A stretch of 64,000 bases of DNA from Gymnothorax reevesii (lineage: Eukaryota > Chordata > Actinopteri > Anguilliformes > Muraenidae): positions 38,767,430 through 38,831,429 of the forward strand of contig CM056588.1 of assembly GCA_029721435.1 (NCBI GenBank), read 5' to 3'. Below, in pieces: positions 22,647 through 33,800 of this stretch. Under the pieces are notes generated by a model. The model was not told where the DNA came from, searched no databases, and was given only the letters and a program-made list of their open reading frames with translations. A program made the position numbers and the translations under genes. Position 1 is the stretch's first letter; every line of letters starts with the position of its first letter.

Positions 22647-24156
22647 TACTCAGCAACAAAAGTTTCTGTGACACCATTTATGTGTATGTTAGAAATGACA
22701 CGCAAAGATCTCAATGCAATCAATATGTTTGTTTAACAGGAGAAACACTGACTTTTCAGTGCCAACGTCACTCAAAACGAAAAATGTCATTTTCATGCGT
22801 CATGAAGCACTTGTCTGACGTCTAACTAATTGTGACCTTCACACTTCAATACCGGGTGTGACTTCCTCGTGCCATGATGCAAGCAACTCATCTCCGGCGC
22901 ATGGACCGAATCAGATGTGCCAGAAATTGCTGTGGGATGTCATTCCAAATCTGACGTAGACGTTGTCGCAATTCCTGGAGTGTAGCTGGCGGGTTATCCA
23001 ACCGCCGCAAACGTCGATCCATCTCGTCCCAAAGATGCTCGATTGGGGACATGTCTGGGGATCTGGCTGGCCATGGCAGGACATTGACATGTTGTTGCAT
23101 CAGATACTGCTGTACAATCCTTGCAACGTGTGGTCTGGCGTTATCATGTTGCAGCATTATTCCGGGACCATGTTTCATCAAAAACGGTACCACCAATGGC
23201 CGTAGCACTTCATCGCGATATCTTTGACCTGTCAGATTTCCATCAATAACAAGCAAATCTGTTCTGTTTCTAGCCGTGATCCCTCCCCAAATCATGACAC
23301 TACCACCTCCAAAACGATCAAATTCCTGAACACAGTCGTTGGCATAACGTTCTCCACGTCGACGGTATAGACGTAAACGACCATCACATCGGTTAAGCAT
23401 GAATCTTGATTCATCAGTGAAGAGTACAAGATCCCACTGACGTTGGATCCACCGTCGATGTTGTTGTGCCCACTGTAGACGCAGTCGTCGGTGTTGTACT
23501 GTGAGTATTGGACGTCTTGCTGGCCGACGTGGGACAATGCCAAAATGACGGAGACGGCGACGGATTGTCTGTGCAGACAGTCGCCTCAAACCAGGTATCG
23601 TTCTTGCAGTTATGGTTGCAGGTTGGAATCGATTTCGGAGATGGGTTGTTCGAATCCAGTTGTCCTGTCTGGGAGCGGTTACTCGTGGACGGCCGCTGCG
23701 AGGACGGTCTCTCACATGTCTTGTCTGCTGATGACGCTGCCATAAGTTCCAAATGGTGTTTCGGTGGACATTCAGGCGATGAGCAACTTCCCTCTGCGAG
23801 GTTCCGGATTCAATCATCCCAATGGCCCTCCACCGATCATTTTCAGACAGTCTTGGCATTTAGAGGGTAGAGTTCCTGATCCGAAATGGCTGTGTTTTCG
23901 ATAAGTGATGCTTCCGTCGTTCATCAGGCACAATGTGAACATTCCAAAAATTCTCCTCTTTTATTGCCATCCACAAGCATGATTTACGCACATTTTCACG
24001 TGCAAAGTCATTTTCTCGCATTTTCATGATTTCCATTTCAATGTTGTGTTTACGTGTACTGTTTCAGTCTGATATCACCATGTATGACAATTTCATAATT
24101 GCGTTATGAAAAATAATTAACAATATTGGTGTCACAGAAACTTTTGTTGCTGAGTA
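22647..24156 (-). mobile_element. Apparently intact Tc1-like element E
   Basis: The terminal inverted repeats TACTCAGCAACAAAAGTTTC are identical at both ends and flanked by TA (22,645-22,646 and 24,157-24,158). Length is 1,510 bp, with one uninterrupted transposase frame on the minus strand. Matching ends and an open frame point to a recent insertion. It sits inside element F, which sits inside the hAT-like element. Confidence 0.93.
22888..23859 (-). CDS. Tc1/mariner-family transposase, full length
   Basis: A 323-residue DD34E transposase that would bind the element ends and catalyse cut-and-paste transposition in the nucleus. The N-terminal half has two helix-turn-helix units (about residues 5-45: WRAIGMIESG..QREVAHRLNVHRNTIWNLW; and about 60-110 around the QTIRRRLRHFGIVPRR region), joined by an arginine-rich linker with a GRPR motif (DRPRSGRPRV), an AT-hook-like feature typical of the family. 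The catalytic part has FTDESRF (first Asp), QHDNARPH (second Asp) and SPDMSPIEHLWD (Glu), with 34 residues between the last two; GGGSVMIWGG is also present. The length is close to the usual 340 or so. There is no internal stop or frameshift. It is intronless, and the start was chosen at MPRLSENDRW. Whether it is active cannot be told from sequence. Confidence 0.95.
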   Translation of the reverse strand: MPRLSENDRWRAIGMIESGTSQREVAHRLNVHRNTIWNLWQRHQQTRHVRDRPRSGRPRVTAPRQDNWIRTTHLRNRFQPATITARTIPGLRRLSAQTIRRRLRHFGIVPRRPARRPILTVQHRRLRLQWAQQHRRWIQRQWDLVLFTDESRFMLNRCDGRLRLYRRRGERYANDCVQEFDRFGGGSVMIWGGITARNRTDLLVIDGNLTGQRYRDEVLRPLVVPFLMKHGPGIMLQHDNARPHVARIVQQYLMQQHVNVLPWPARSPDMSPIEHLWDEMDRRLRRLDNPPATLQELRQRLRQIWNDIPQQFLAHLIRSMRRR

Positions 24157-24297
24157 TAGATCCAGACAACAAGATAGTCTGACACGAATGTATAATTTGA
24201 AGCACTATTTATGCTTTTTTATGATAAATTAGCGCAAAAATGTTTTTGCTCGCGTTCTTTGTGCCCCAGGAGAGTATTAGGTCTAGTGATGCCCCTG

Positions 24298-26792
24298 CCG
24301 TACCTCTCCACATTGAAATCTGAGATACATTGGAAAACTGCCGTACCCGTAGCAACTGCCTAGTTTATTTGGAAATCCGATGTGGAGCGAGAACCGGAGC
24401 AGTTGCATAATAACTTACAACTCAACGTTTGAATCAGAGTGCCATTATAACCATATTCACATTGTAATACACTCAAATTAAAAAGTAATCACTTTTGCTT
24501 GTCCGGTAACAGAGGAAAAAACCCTCAGCCCTTCATCCCAGCCTTCCCCAGCACCCTGCCATCGCTTTCACACTGGAGAAAAACGCTAAATGGACCCAGG
24601 CCTATGTTGTTGTTATTCAGCCATGCCGTTTTATCAATTTGTTTTATTTTAATTAAAAAAAAATGCATGCTCAGTCACTTCATCCTGGCGACTGGCCTGA
24701 GTGGTAGAAAAAGCTAGCTACAATTATAGCTGAAATAGGTGGAAGTAAAAGATGAGTAGTAGCGCTACTAAACTGGTAACCTACCCGCCACAGAGTTTCC
24801 TCCTTCTGAATCGGTGTCGGGAGAGACGTGCTCAGTTGGAGATGAGGCTGGGGCAATGGCGGCTGTTACGACGTTTCCACGCCCTCTTCTTGGCCAGCAT
24901 CGTCTTCACTCGCAATTCATCCATGAATAACCGTTTTTTATTATTCCTCAGTTCGTTGTCTCGGCTTTGTGTTTCTTTTTTAAGATTGTCTTTTCTTTCC
25001 ACCGTTTATTGAACAGGTTTCAATGCAGGAAAAGTACGAAAAAGGTCATCACCACCTGATTCATCTCATCAGACAGCCAGCACTCCTGCAATGATATATT
25101 TCTGGCTGGAGGCCATGAATGCATCCATGTTGGAGGCCTCCTAGAGGTCAGAGGCCCCCCGGGCACCGGCCCAGTTGGTCTGGTGGTTAATCTGTCCTTC
25201 AAGGAGTTCTTGTTGCAAACTATCCATGAGTTCTCCAGTCATAATTTTTGACCATAATTTTAACCTTGTCATAATAAGCATACAGTCCTGTCATAGAGTA
25301 GTTCCAAATTTCAGCGTATTTGGTGATTTCTTCCATTCTATTGCGTAGATATTTTGACCACTTGCATTAATTTACTAAGGAGTCTGATATTTTCAAATTA
25401 CACGGTCCGTGCTTTACTTAACTTAGACGAGCTACCAGTTTCAGGCTTTCTTTCTTTAATACTGTACAGCGGGATTGTATTGTCTTCAAAGAAACTTAAG
25501 AACTGAATGTGGTTCCAGTTATAGGCTAGCTTTGTTTCAAATAAAATTTTGGTTTTTTTGAATGTGAAATTATGTTTTGCGACTGCCTTTAACCACACTT
25601 GCCATCAAAAAAAAAAAAAAAAACATTAGGATATCTATGTTTGTCTAATTGCGGAGAGAATACATTTTTTATGGCAATGCAACCTGGAACTGGTTTTATT
25701 TTTATTTTTTATTTTTTTACAAATAACGAGGAACTTAGGAACAGATATCTGAATTTAGGAACAGATATGTGCACAGCTGTGAATCACTGGCAGCTGGTGA
25801 ACCAAATATAGAGGAGGCACAGAACATCCCTCGCAAGTAATGATTGGCTTTGACCCACTTTCAATCAGTTTTTTAAAATAATACATTAACTTTAATGTCA
25901 CTTTTTAACACCGTCTTCGGGAAACAGTAAGCGGCTGAGGACAGGAGGAACAAAGACAGAAAGCGAACTACGGCCTAGAATTTTCCAGAATGATGTCTTA
26001 ATAACAGTCCCACGCTCTTACCTCCAACTGCACCCTGTCTACAAGACTGAACCTAATTTCTGCAGGGCTTGTGAATAATGCGAATGTATTATAAGAGGTC
26101 AATATACAAAAGCTGGACACAAGTGCCAATTCATGATATTATTGCTAAAATTATTATATTATGTTTACAGATACCCAGCTGAACTGACCCTGTTGCATAT
26201 CAATGACCAAATCCCACTGTTTACACATTGAGCCCCGATGTATGTCTGTTTGCCTTCACTGACTGAATTATCAGTTAGTTTTAGCACCAGTGGTGGCTGG
26301 CGAGCTGAACACAGGAGACACAAAACATCTCTTTCATGTAATGATGGGTCTTGATTTGTCTTCAATCATTTCTTTAAATTAACATTAGGTGAACTCTGAA
26401 AACACGCAGCCCTTTCAGGTATGGCCAGTTCTCCTCATTAAGGTAAGATGGGGAAAAAATGCATCATTTTGATGTGAAATTGAATTTCAATGAAGGTTAT
26501 TCATTCGTACTGTAGATGCTTGTTGCCAGTCTTTTTCTGGGCTTTAATTTAAACAAACACGAAGCACTTGTCTGATAGACTGCATTCCAGGATGTGCTAA
26601 AAGCAAACACAAAAGTTAAAAGAGTGTTTGTCTCTTTTTATTGGGTGAATAAAACATTTTTTCTAATTACATTTAACACTTAATTGATGCAATATTGCAT
26701 TAAGAAGAAAGCAGTGTGTTTGGTGCCTGATGGATTTCTCAAACCATTGGAAAATTGTTAGTCAAGTAATGTGATTAAAAATAGGTCAAGAT
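24298..26792. other. Intergenic sequence, nothing recognised
   Basis: Short open frames only. There is a poly(A) run at about 25,606-25,622. Two stretches (about 25,790-25,990 and 26,290-26,400) share a motif of the form GAGGCACAGAACATC / GGAGACACAAAACATC followed by TAATGATTGGCTTTGACC / TAATGATGGGTCTTGATT, hinting at two copies of a dispersed repeat. Confidence 0.4.
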
Positions 26793-26960
26793 GCGCCCCG
26801 GTGGCTCATCGGTCTGGGCACGCATACCGTGGGGGCTGTGTCCTTCCCGCGGCGACCTGGGATTGATTATGGCTTGGGTCATTTGCAGCATGTCTTCCCC
26901 CGTTCTTCTCCCCAGCTCTCCTGTCTCTCTACACTGTATGGCTGACAGGTAGAGGAAAAA
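26793..26960 (+). mobile_element. tRNA-derived SINE
   Basis: The tRNA-like head GCCCCGGTGGCTCATCGG (A-box-like TGGCTCATCGG) leads to a decayed B box around CCTGGGATTGATTATGG. The body CAGCATGTCTTCCCCCGTTC..CTCTCCTGTCTCTCTACACTGT is found in a SINE widespread in teleosts (from general knowledge). Confidence 0.72.
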
Positions 26961-26989
26961 TTCCTCCTCTGATTTCAGCTGAGCAGTCG

Positions 26990-27655
26990 TCACCATGTTT
27001 CTTTGCCAGAAAAAGGTGGATAGTCCCCTCCGAGAAGGGGGTGAGTTGTAACCCCCTAGTGCAGGAGTTTAAGTATCTTGAGGTCTTGCTCACGAGTGAC
27101 GGTAGGATGGAGCAGGAGATTGACAAGCGGATTGGTGCGGCATCCGCAGTAAGGCGGGCATTGTACTGGTCCTTCGTGGTGAAGAAAGAGCTGAACTTAA
27201 AGGGGAAGCTCTCAATTTACTGGTCAATGTATGTTTCAGCTCTCACCTATGGTCACGAGCTTTGGGTAGCGACCAAAAGAATAAGATCTTGAATACAAGC
27301 GGCCAAAATGAGCTTTCTCTTCAGGGAGGCTGGGCTGACCCTTAGGGATAGGGTGAGGAGCTCGGACAGAAAAACCGCTGTTGAGAGTTAAGAGGAGTCA
27401 GTTGAGGTGGTTTGGGCATCTGGTTTAGATGCCTCCTGGATGCCTCCCTGTTGAGGTGTTCAGGGTATGTCCCCGAGGCAGACCCAGGACATGCTGGAGG
27501 GACTATATCTCCCAGCTGGTTTGGGAACATCTTGGGGTCCCCAAGGGAGAGTTGGAGGAAGAAACTGGGGAGTGCGATGCCTGGGAAACTCTACTTAGTC
27601 TGCTACCCCTGCGACACGGCCCCAGATAAATGGAAGAACATGGATGGATGGAAAT
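26990..27655 (+). mobile_element. 5'-truncated LINE 3' end
   Basis: In broken frames this encodes the C-terminal end of a non-LTR retrotransposon protein: EFKYLEVLLTSDGRMEQEIDKRIGAASAV, ALTYGHELWVA, QAAKMSFLFREAGLTLRDRVRSS, then MPPGCLPVEVFRVCPRGRPRTCWRDY. It ends with the tail ATGGAAGAACATGGATGGATGG. These motifs follow the reverse transcriptase domain in fish LINEs. Stops and frameshifts make it inactive. Confidence 0.85.
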
Positions 27656-29564
27656 GGAGTCATCACTGCTGTGAATATATACAATAAAATAAATATGTAA
27701 TAAATTCAGCCTGCAGCAGTATGCGACTACTCTACCAGCTGGTAGATATGCGTCCATCCAACAGGGCTGATTCTTACAGTTCATAGCAATATTCAACAGA
27801 TCGCATTCATATGACTTCAATCATATACTATTTTAAATCCCAACCATATTTAGTCAAAATCAAATCTATTCTGAGAAATGTGGTGTTTTTTTACAGGATG
27901 CATTACCTATGTTACTTGCAGAAGTTATTAAAATGTGAATGTAATGAGAAAAGGGAGAGAATAAGATTTTGCAGGTATGCATTTATTCTTCTTACAGTTG
28001 TGGTACCAGTGTAAATAACATGACATTTAGAACAACACACATTTCACATCTTCATGGTACATCAGCTCAATTACAGTTACAGAATGAGAGGGTTTATTTT
28101 TTTATAGCGTAAAACCAAGAATCAAGAAAAATCACAGTTCAAAGGGTAATATGCTCAACAAGAACTTCACAGGTCATGACAACACATTACTAAAGAAAAA
28201 TAGTTCTTATATAGTTCTTATAGTAAAGACCACAATTAGTCATCTTAATTTTCAATGGACATGAACTCGTTGGCAGATTATTCTTAGCGTCTTACTGTTC
28301 CATGCAATATCATGCTTGAAAACCTGACTTTAAAATAAATAATAAATTGAATTTATTTTACCAAAAGATTTTGACTTGCAACATAAAAATATATATAAAG
28401 GGAATTAATAAAGGTTAAAAAACCAGGTGAAAAACTAGATTCTGAAAATCTGTTATCTCAAAAAGTTAGTATACAGGTAGTATTCAAATTCATTATTTTT
28501 CAGTGGTATGCTGGCTGAGAATGACAACCAATCATTGATGTGATTGAGCTATTTGGCTACACTTCTCAACTGTGCCAGGCGGTCATGTGACCAGTGTGGT
28601 AATGGGGCTATACATCTGTGAGCATCGAGGAATACAATTGAGAGCCCCCACTAGGTGTATTCCAAAAATTGAATAAATCTAAATCTATCCTCCTTCCCTC
28701 TACTCAATCCCAACTAACTACCCTGAACTAGTCCTGCTATGCAGTGCTTGAATGTGAGAGGCCCAAGCTGACAGTAGAAAGAGGGCACACTATTTTTGGC
28801 ACAGATTCGGATGAAGCAAATTATCTCATATTGGGATGAGATATGACTTTCAGTGTACTTTGCTGTGATTACGTGTTGGGAAAACGTGGAGCCCATCGTG
28901 CAGTTTCTTGCCTGCTAAATAGTAATCATGCATGGGTATTCGGAGGAGCCCATGGTTTTATAATCCAACTCCTCCGAAAGCAAACTAGAAAGATGCTAAA
29001 ATAACGTCAGCAGCATTAACACCATTTGACCTGAAAGTAATGGCAAACAAAACGGAGAGATGCTGGAGACAATGCTCAAAGGAAGCATCACTCAGGGAAA
29101 CTGGATGGTTGGCCATGTGGCCACATCAACCAATCCTTTTCATGAGTACCATCCCTGTGGCATGCATGTGGAATTTCCGATCATGAATGACTCTTGAGGT
29201 TTGATCGTGGATTGCTGCTGGGAGCTAAAACGGTGTCAAGCCCTCATTAGCGATTCATGCTAACATGCTGTTGTTAGGTAAACTGGGCATGTGCATTGGG
29301 AAAGTGTCTGCGCAACAATCCTGCTCACTGGTGCTGACATGCAGACAAGGAAAATGGGACCTGATCCCAGAGCTTTCCATCATTGAACATCGCTGACAAG
29401 AAACTTCTCAGAATTTCAAGCATAGTATGTTACTTCTTTACTCCAAAGGCACAGCATTGAAAGACATTTTCACGACGGTCAGAAAACTGCAGTTAAAGTG
29501 CAACAACCAGTTAATTTCCAGCAAACCAGAGCAGTAACGTGTGATGTTAGACCTGATGCTAGAA
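27656..29564. other. Intergenic sequence downstream of tub
   Basis: No recognisable gene or repeat. Open frames are short and without motifs. Confidence 0.4.
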
Positions 29565-29721
29565 CAGTGCTTCCCAAACATCTCCTGGAGGACCACTTGT
29601 CCTGCATGTTTTATATCTCTACCTGCTCCAGCACAGGTGATTCAATCACCAGTGAAAGAGCAGGGAGAGATTCGAAGCATGCAGGACAAGTGGTCCTCCA
29701 GGAGATGTTTCAGAAGCACTG
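29565..29721. mobile_element. Palindromic hAT-type MITE
   Basis: A 157-bp near-perfect palindrome: CAGTGCTTCCCAAACATCTCC and the following 40 bp recur inverted at the right end (40 of about 45 bases match). It is flanked by an 8-bp duplication with one change (TGCTAGAA at 29,557-29,564; TGCTTGAA at 29,722-29,729). It has no coding capacity. Confidence 0.88.
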
Positions 29722-30429
29722 TGCTTGAACAATGCAACCCTTTCGTCTCCACAAACTCCATCCGTCCGTCCATTAGCTAACCCACTTATTCCTGGGAAGA
29801 GTCGCAGGGTTTCCAGAGCTTTTGCCAAATGAACTGGACACGAGGCTGGAATACATCTAGCAACCCTACCCCCTCCATGAACACTCGGAGCAATAGACCT
29901 CAGCCAGTTCTTACAACTGCAGATACTATATTGGTACTTTTTTTTTTTTCAAAAAGATACATACAGGTGTGAGCAATGATTCTTATAAATAAACCTCACA
30001 TGATAGATAAAACCTTTTAGACAAAACTCATTACTCCATAGAAGGAGCATTGTTTATGATTTAGTGTAAATTAGTTCGACAGTGGGGTGTGTTTGATAAA
30101 CCAATTGAAGACAAGAGAAAGCAGTTGAAATATTAGACAGGCAATTATTAGATTAAGTATTCTATTCAAAGCATAAGAATGAACTCAATTCAAGGGTTTT
30201 ACTGTATTAATAAAACTGTGGAGAGTCCAGAATCGATAATTCACAGTAAACAGTACTGCATCAATATTTTACTGTTGACAATACAGTAATTAATTAATTA
30301 TTCACTGCAGCTACTATAGTATTAATAGTATGCTGTGGACAGTACAATATTAATAACTTACACAAATGTAATTTGTGACATTGTCAGTGAAGAAATAAGA
30401 AAACAAAAACAAAATTAAAAGAGAGTGAG

Positions 30430-30750
30430 TTAAAGCAGAGATCCATCTTGGTTTTCTTTGTGCTTACCTCCATAGTGAACATAGAGAAAGGTGGGGCTAT
30501 AGTGCGTCACTTCATGGGGGTATGGCATAAGGGGGGGGGGGGGGGGGGGGAAGGGGTGATGACCAATGCTCATACCCCCTCCTGCTGCACTATCCTCTCT
30601 GTACCACCCAAGCTCATGAGGACTCGCCCTTCTCCATTCAAGGCTCAGATCCCTTACCAGAGCAGGTAGGTGGAATAGGTCACAGAGGCCCACACCGAGT
30701 TAACTAAACACAGGGCACTTCCTGTGGGCCACGCCCTGGCCCTGGTCCTC
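30430..30750 (-). other. tub: Start of tub 3' untranslated region
   Basis: This follows the stop codon on the minus strand. A run of 20 G at 30,531-30,550 (20 C in the transcript) lies about 200 bases after the stop. I found no AATAAA in the first several hundred bases, so the transcript end is not placed. Confidence 0.5.
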
Positions 30751-30884
30751 CTACTCGCAAGCCAGCTTGCTGTCGAAGCTGGAGAGGGCGATGGTGAAGG
30801 CCTGCAGAGCACACATGGGATAGCTGTAGTCCATGGTGAAGATGTCCTCTGCCACGCGGCCGAACTGCATAACAATGTAGTCCG
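30751..30884 (-). CDS. tub: tub last coding exon
   Basis: Encodes (P)[19 protein letters not shown], then [20 protein letters not shown], then LACE before TAG (30,751-30,753). This is the hydrophobic central helix that plugs the tubby barrel and the family's invariant end. Acceptor TTCCCGCAG. Confidence 0.98.
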
Positions 30885-33800
30885 CTGCGGGAAGAGCAAA
30901 ACATTTAGTGATTAAATTTAACTAATTAGATGCCCTCCACGCACCAACATTCTGTCATGATCTGTAGGGGGGCACAGTCTCTATGAATGTAAAATTTAAA
31001 AAAAAAAAAGAAATCACATTTTTATTCAAGCTAGTTTGGTCGACAGTTTGGTCGATAAAATTTGCTGTCAAACTGTCAATTGTCAAAAGGTCATTTACAA
31101 AAAGATAACAGTTTTACAAATTGTGTGCAAACTCCATCAAGTAGACATGCCCAAAAGCGTAAATGCCATCAATTACATGCTGAGACTGGCGCTCATACTT
31201 TTTTAGGAGTAATTTCTTGGTAATTGGTTGGGTTAGGGTGAAGCTGGGTTATGATAAGCATGAAACTGGGTCAGGGGAAATTAATATTGATCAGAATTCA
31301 CTCAGTCTCCGCAAGATTGCAACTGCCAATGTGGACAGTAGATGTCACTCTCTACCCTTCTAAATGTGTCCACCAATCTAAATGCCTGATAAAAACACAC
31401 CGGGTGCCTCCAAACTGTCATAAAGGGCTTGCTTTTTTCGTCTCGTCTCCACTTTTCCTCGTGAGAAAATGTCATACCAGTGAAGAAAAAGTTGCAGGAT
31501 GCCCAAGGACATTTTGAAGGTACCAAGGGACCTGAGAAAAATCGGATGTCCTTTTCTTCGATAGGTCAAGAGCTTGGTGGCGATTTATAATGACACAACT
31601 GATACAACAAGAATAAAAAAAACAAATGCCACATCCAATTGCCATTGTTGCAAAGGATTGTGGCCCATAATCGATTATCTATTATTCCAAGGTTGGTCCT
31701 TTTCTTCCTTGTTGGATGGAAGCAACGAAGGAGCCAATAGCCTCCTTTCCTACATGACATGGACAATTCGGATGCTCTTTGTGACGGACATCAGCCAAAC
31801 TATTTCCGGTTCATGTCCCAAAACAGGGAAAGTTCTTTGCTCTTTAGAAAATGTGGATGTACCCCCAGTTTATTCTGTCTTTGAGCCTGATTGGGATTTT
31901 CACAGCTAATGAAAATGAATGAATACTGTCTAATTCCTGATGCGTTAAAGTTGGAGTGTGGTCAGGTTGTGTCAGTATAAGCTTGGGTTAGGGTGAAATG
32001 ATGTTAATGTGGGGTTAGGTAAGGGTGAAGTGATGCTAGGTCTGCGTGTGGCTGGAAGGGTGAAGTGATGTTAGGTCAGCATGTGGTTGGTGTCAGGCAG
32101 AAGGACTTTTTCAATGGATAGTATTGGCATTCGTCCACACACATTGCACCGGTGTAAGGTAAACTGAATCCCTCAATCAATACTATTGCTGTAATCACTG
32201 CAACAGCGAGCTGTTGTGGTGTCTAGTGACCAAACACAGTCTCTGTTAAGGTGGTAGTAGAACCCATTCCACTTTTTACAACAGCCCACATTTTCATTTC
32301 TTAACCCCCACCTTTCCTGCCTCACGTTCCTTCAGTGCAGGAATGTGTTAGATAACCTCTTCCTCAGTCCTTCCTAACATCTGTTCTCCTGACCCCCCTT
32401 AACTCCCTTCTCCTTTAGGTTTGGGTCATCATAAGGTCACACATGGCATGGGATGTTTTATGACAATTAAAGGTCTGAGTATAGTCATGTTTGGTGTCAT
32501 TTTGATTGTCTCAGTGTCTCCCGCAGAGGTTGTTCTGAGTCTTAATATACATCTAAGAGCCTAGGAGAAAACTGGACAAGTGTGGAGATCTGCCCCTATC
32601 AAAACCACAAGGAGGGACTCATGGAGTGAAGTGGCATCCTACGCAACGTACTGAGTTACCGCAGACATCTAGTCAGCTTCTGAGACATGCACATTTTGGC
32701 CAGTGTGACACACGGTGCTACTATCACACAATTTTCTCAGAGTAGTAACAAAGGTAAGGGATTCTTCAAACAATCAAGTCTAAATTCTAAATAATAATGT
32801 ATCTATTTGAATCGTACATAAATTATTAAATTGGAGTCAGATAAACAAAAGTGTTGAAATGTTCTTAACCAAATTTAACAAGATCTTCTCTTCACCAGTG
32901 CATAGGAGAACACACACACAGATATCCGTCACTGGGATTGTGAGGGGCTTACAATGGGTTAGTTTGAAGTGATGTTAGGTCAGTGTGCAGTGGGTAAGGG
33001 TGAAATGATGTTAGGCAAGTGTGTGTTGAGGTATGGGTGAAGCAATGTTAGGTGAGTGTGTGGCTAGGTGAGGTGAATGCGATGTTAGGTGTATGTGTGG
33101 TAGGGTGAGAGGATGCGATGTTAGGTCAGTGTGTGGTTGGGTTAGGGTGAGGCGATGTTGAGTCAGTGTGTGGTAAGGTGAGGGTGAAGAGATATGAGGT
33201 AAGTGGGTGGTTGAATGAGGTTGAAGCGATGTTTGGCCAGTGTGTGGCACGGTGAGGGGGATGCAATGTTAGGGCAGTGGGTGGTTGAATGAGGGTGAAG
33301 TGATGTTAGGTCAGTGTATGGTAGGTGAGGGGGATGTGATGTTAGGTCAGTGTGTGGTTGAGTGAAGTTGAAGTGATGTTAGGTCCATGTGTGCCAGGGG
33401 GAGGGGGATGTGATGTTAGGTCAGTGTGTGGTTGGGTTAGGGTGTAGCGATGTTAGGTAAGTGAGGTTAGTGTGTGGTTGGGTTTGGGTTAGACAAACGT
33501 TGAACACTCACGGTCGTTGTCGTGGATGATCTGGAAGTTCTTGACGGAGGCCTGCGTCACTCGGCCGTGAAAATTGAGCACGTAGGACTGCGTGTCGTCA
33601 TTCCACACAGGCGTCTTATTGTGAAGCTCGATCACACTCTCTGTGCTCTTATTCTGCCACCGCGCCAGCAGGGACTCGTGGTCCTGAGGGGGATAAACCG
33701 CATGCACTTTAGACCTTGTTAGAGGAAAAAAAACCCATACCTTCACCCCCTGAATCTAAATCGCACGTTAAGGCCATAATCTTCCCAATTTTCATTAGCG

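Larger units (their letters stand above)
20432..24297. mobile_element. hAT-like non-autonomous element carrying nested Tc1 elements
   Basis: The octamer CCGTACCT is repeated exactly at 20,424-20,431 and 24,298-24,305. The enclosed ends are related inverted sequences: CATCGGCGGAACCAGAC on the left, CAGGGGCATCACTAGACC as the complement on the right, both followed further in by CTGGGGCAC. An 8-bp duplication and CA(G)-type ends are hAT hallmarks. No hAT transposase is visible. Most of the inside is Tc1-like DNA (21,372-24,156) inserted later. The motif GCCGTACC also occurs nearby (24,341), so the duplication should be confirmed against an empty site. Confidence 0.75.

Noticed and set aside
22093..22677. 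194-codon minus-strand frame
   Set aside because: Antisense shadow of the decayed Tc1 transposase at 21,714-22,626.
23414..23870. Other open frames over the intact transposase (both strands)
   Set aside because: Shadows of the 22,888-23,859 frame; they carry none of its motifs.
33011..33250. Histidine/threonine/proline-rich minus-strand frame in tub
   Set aside because: Translation of the intronic 37-40-bp minisatellite; it does not fit tub exon phase.
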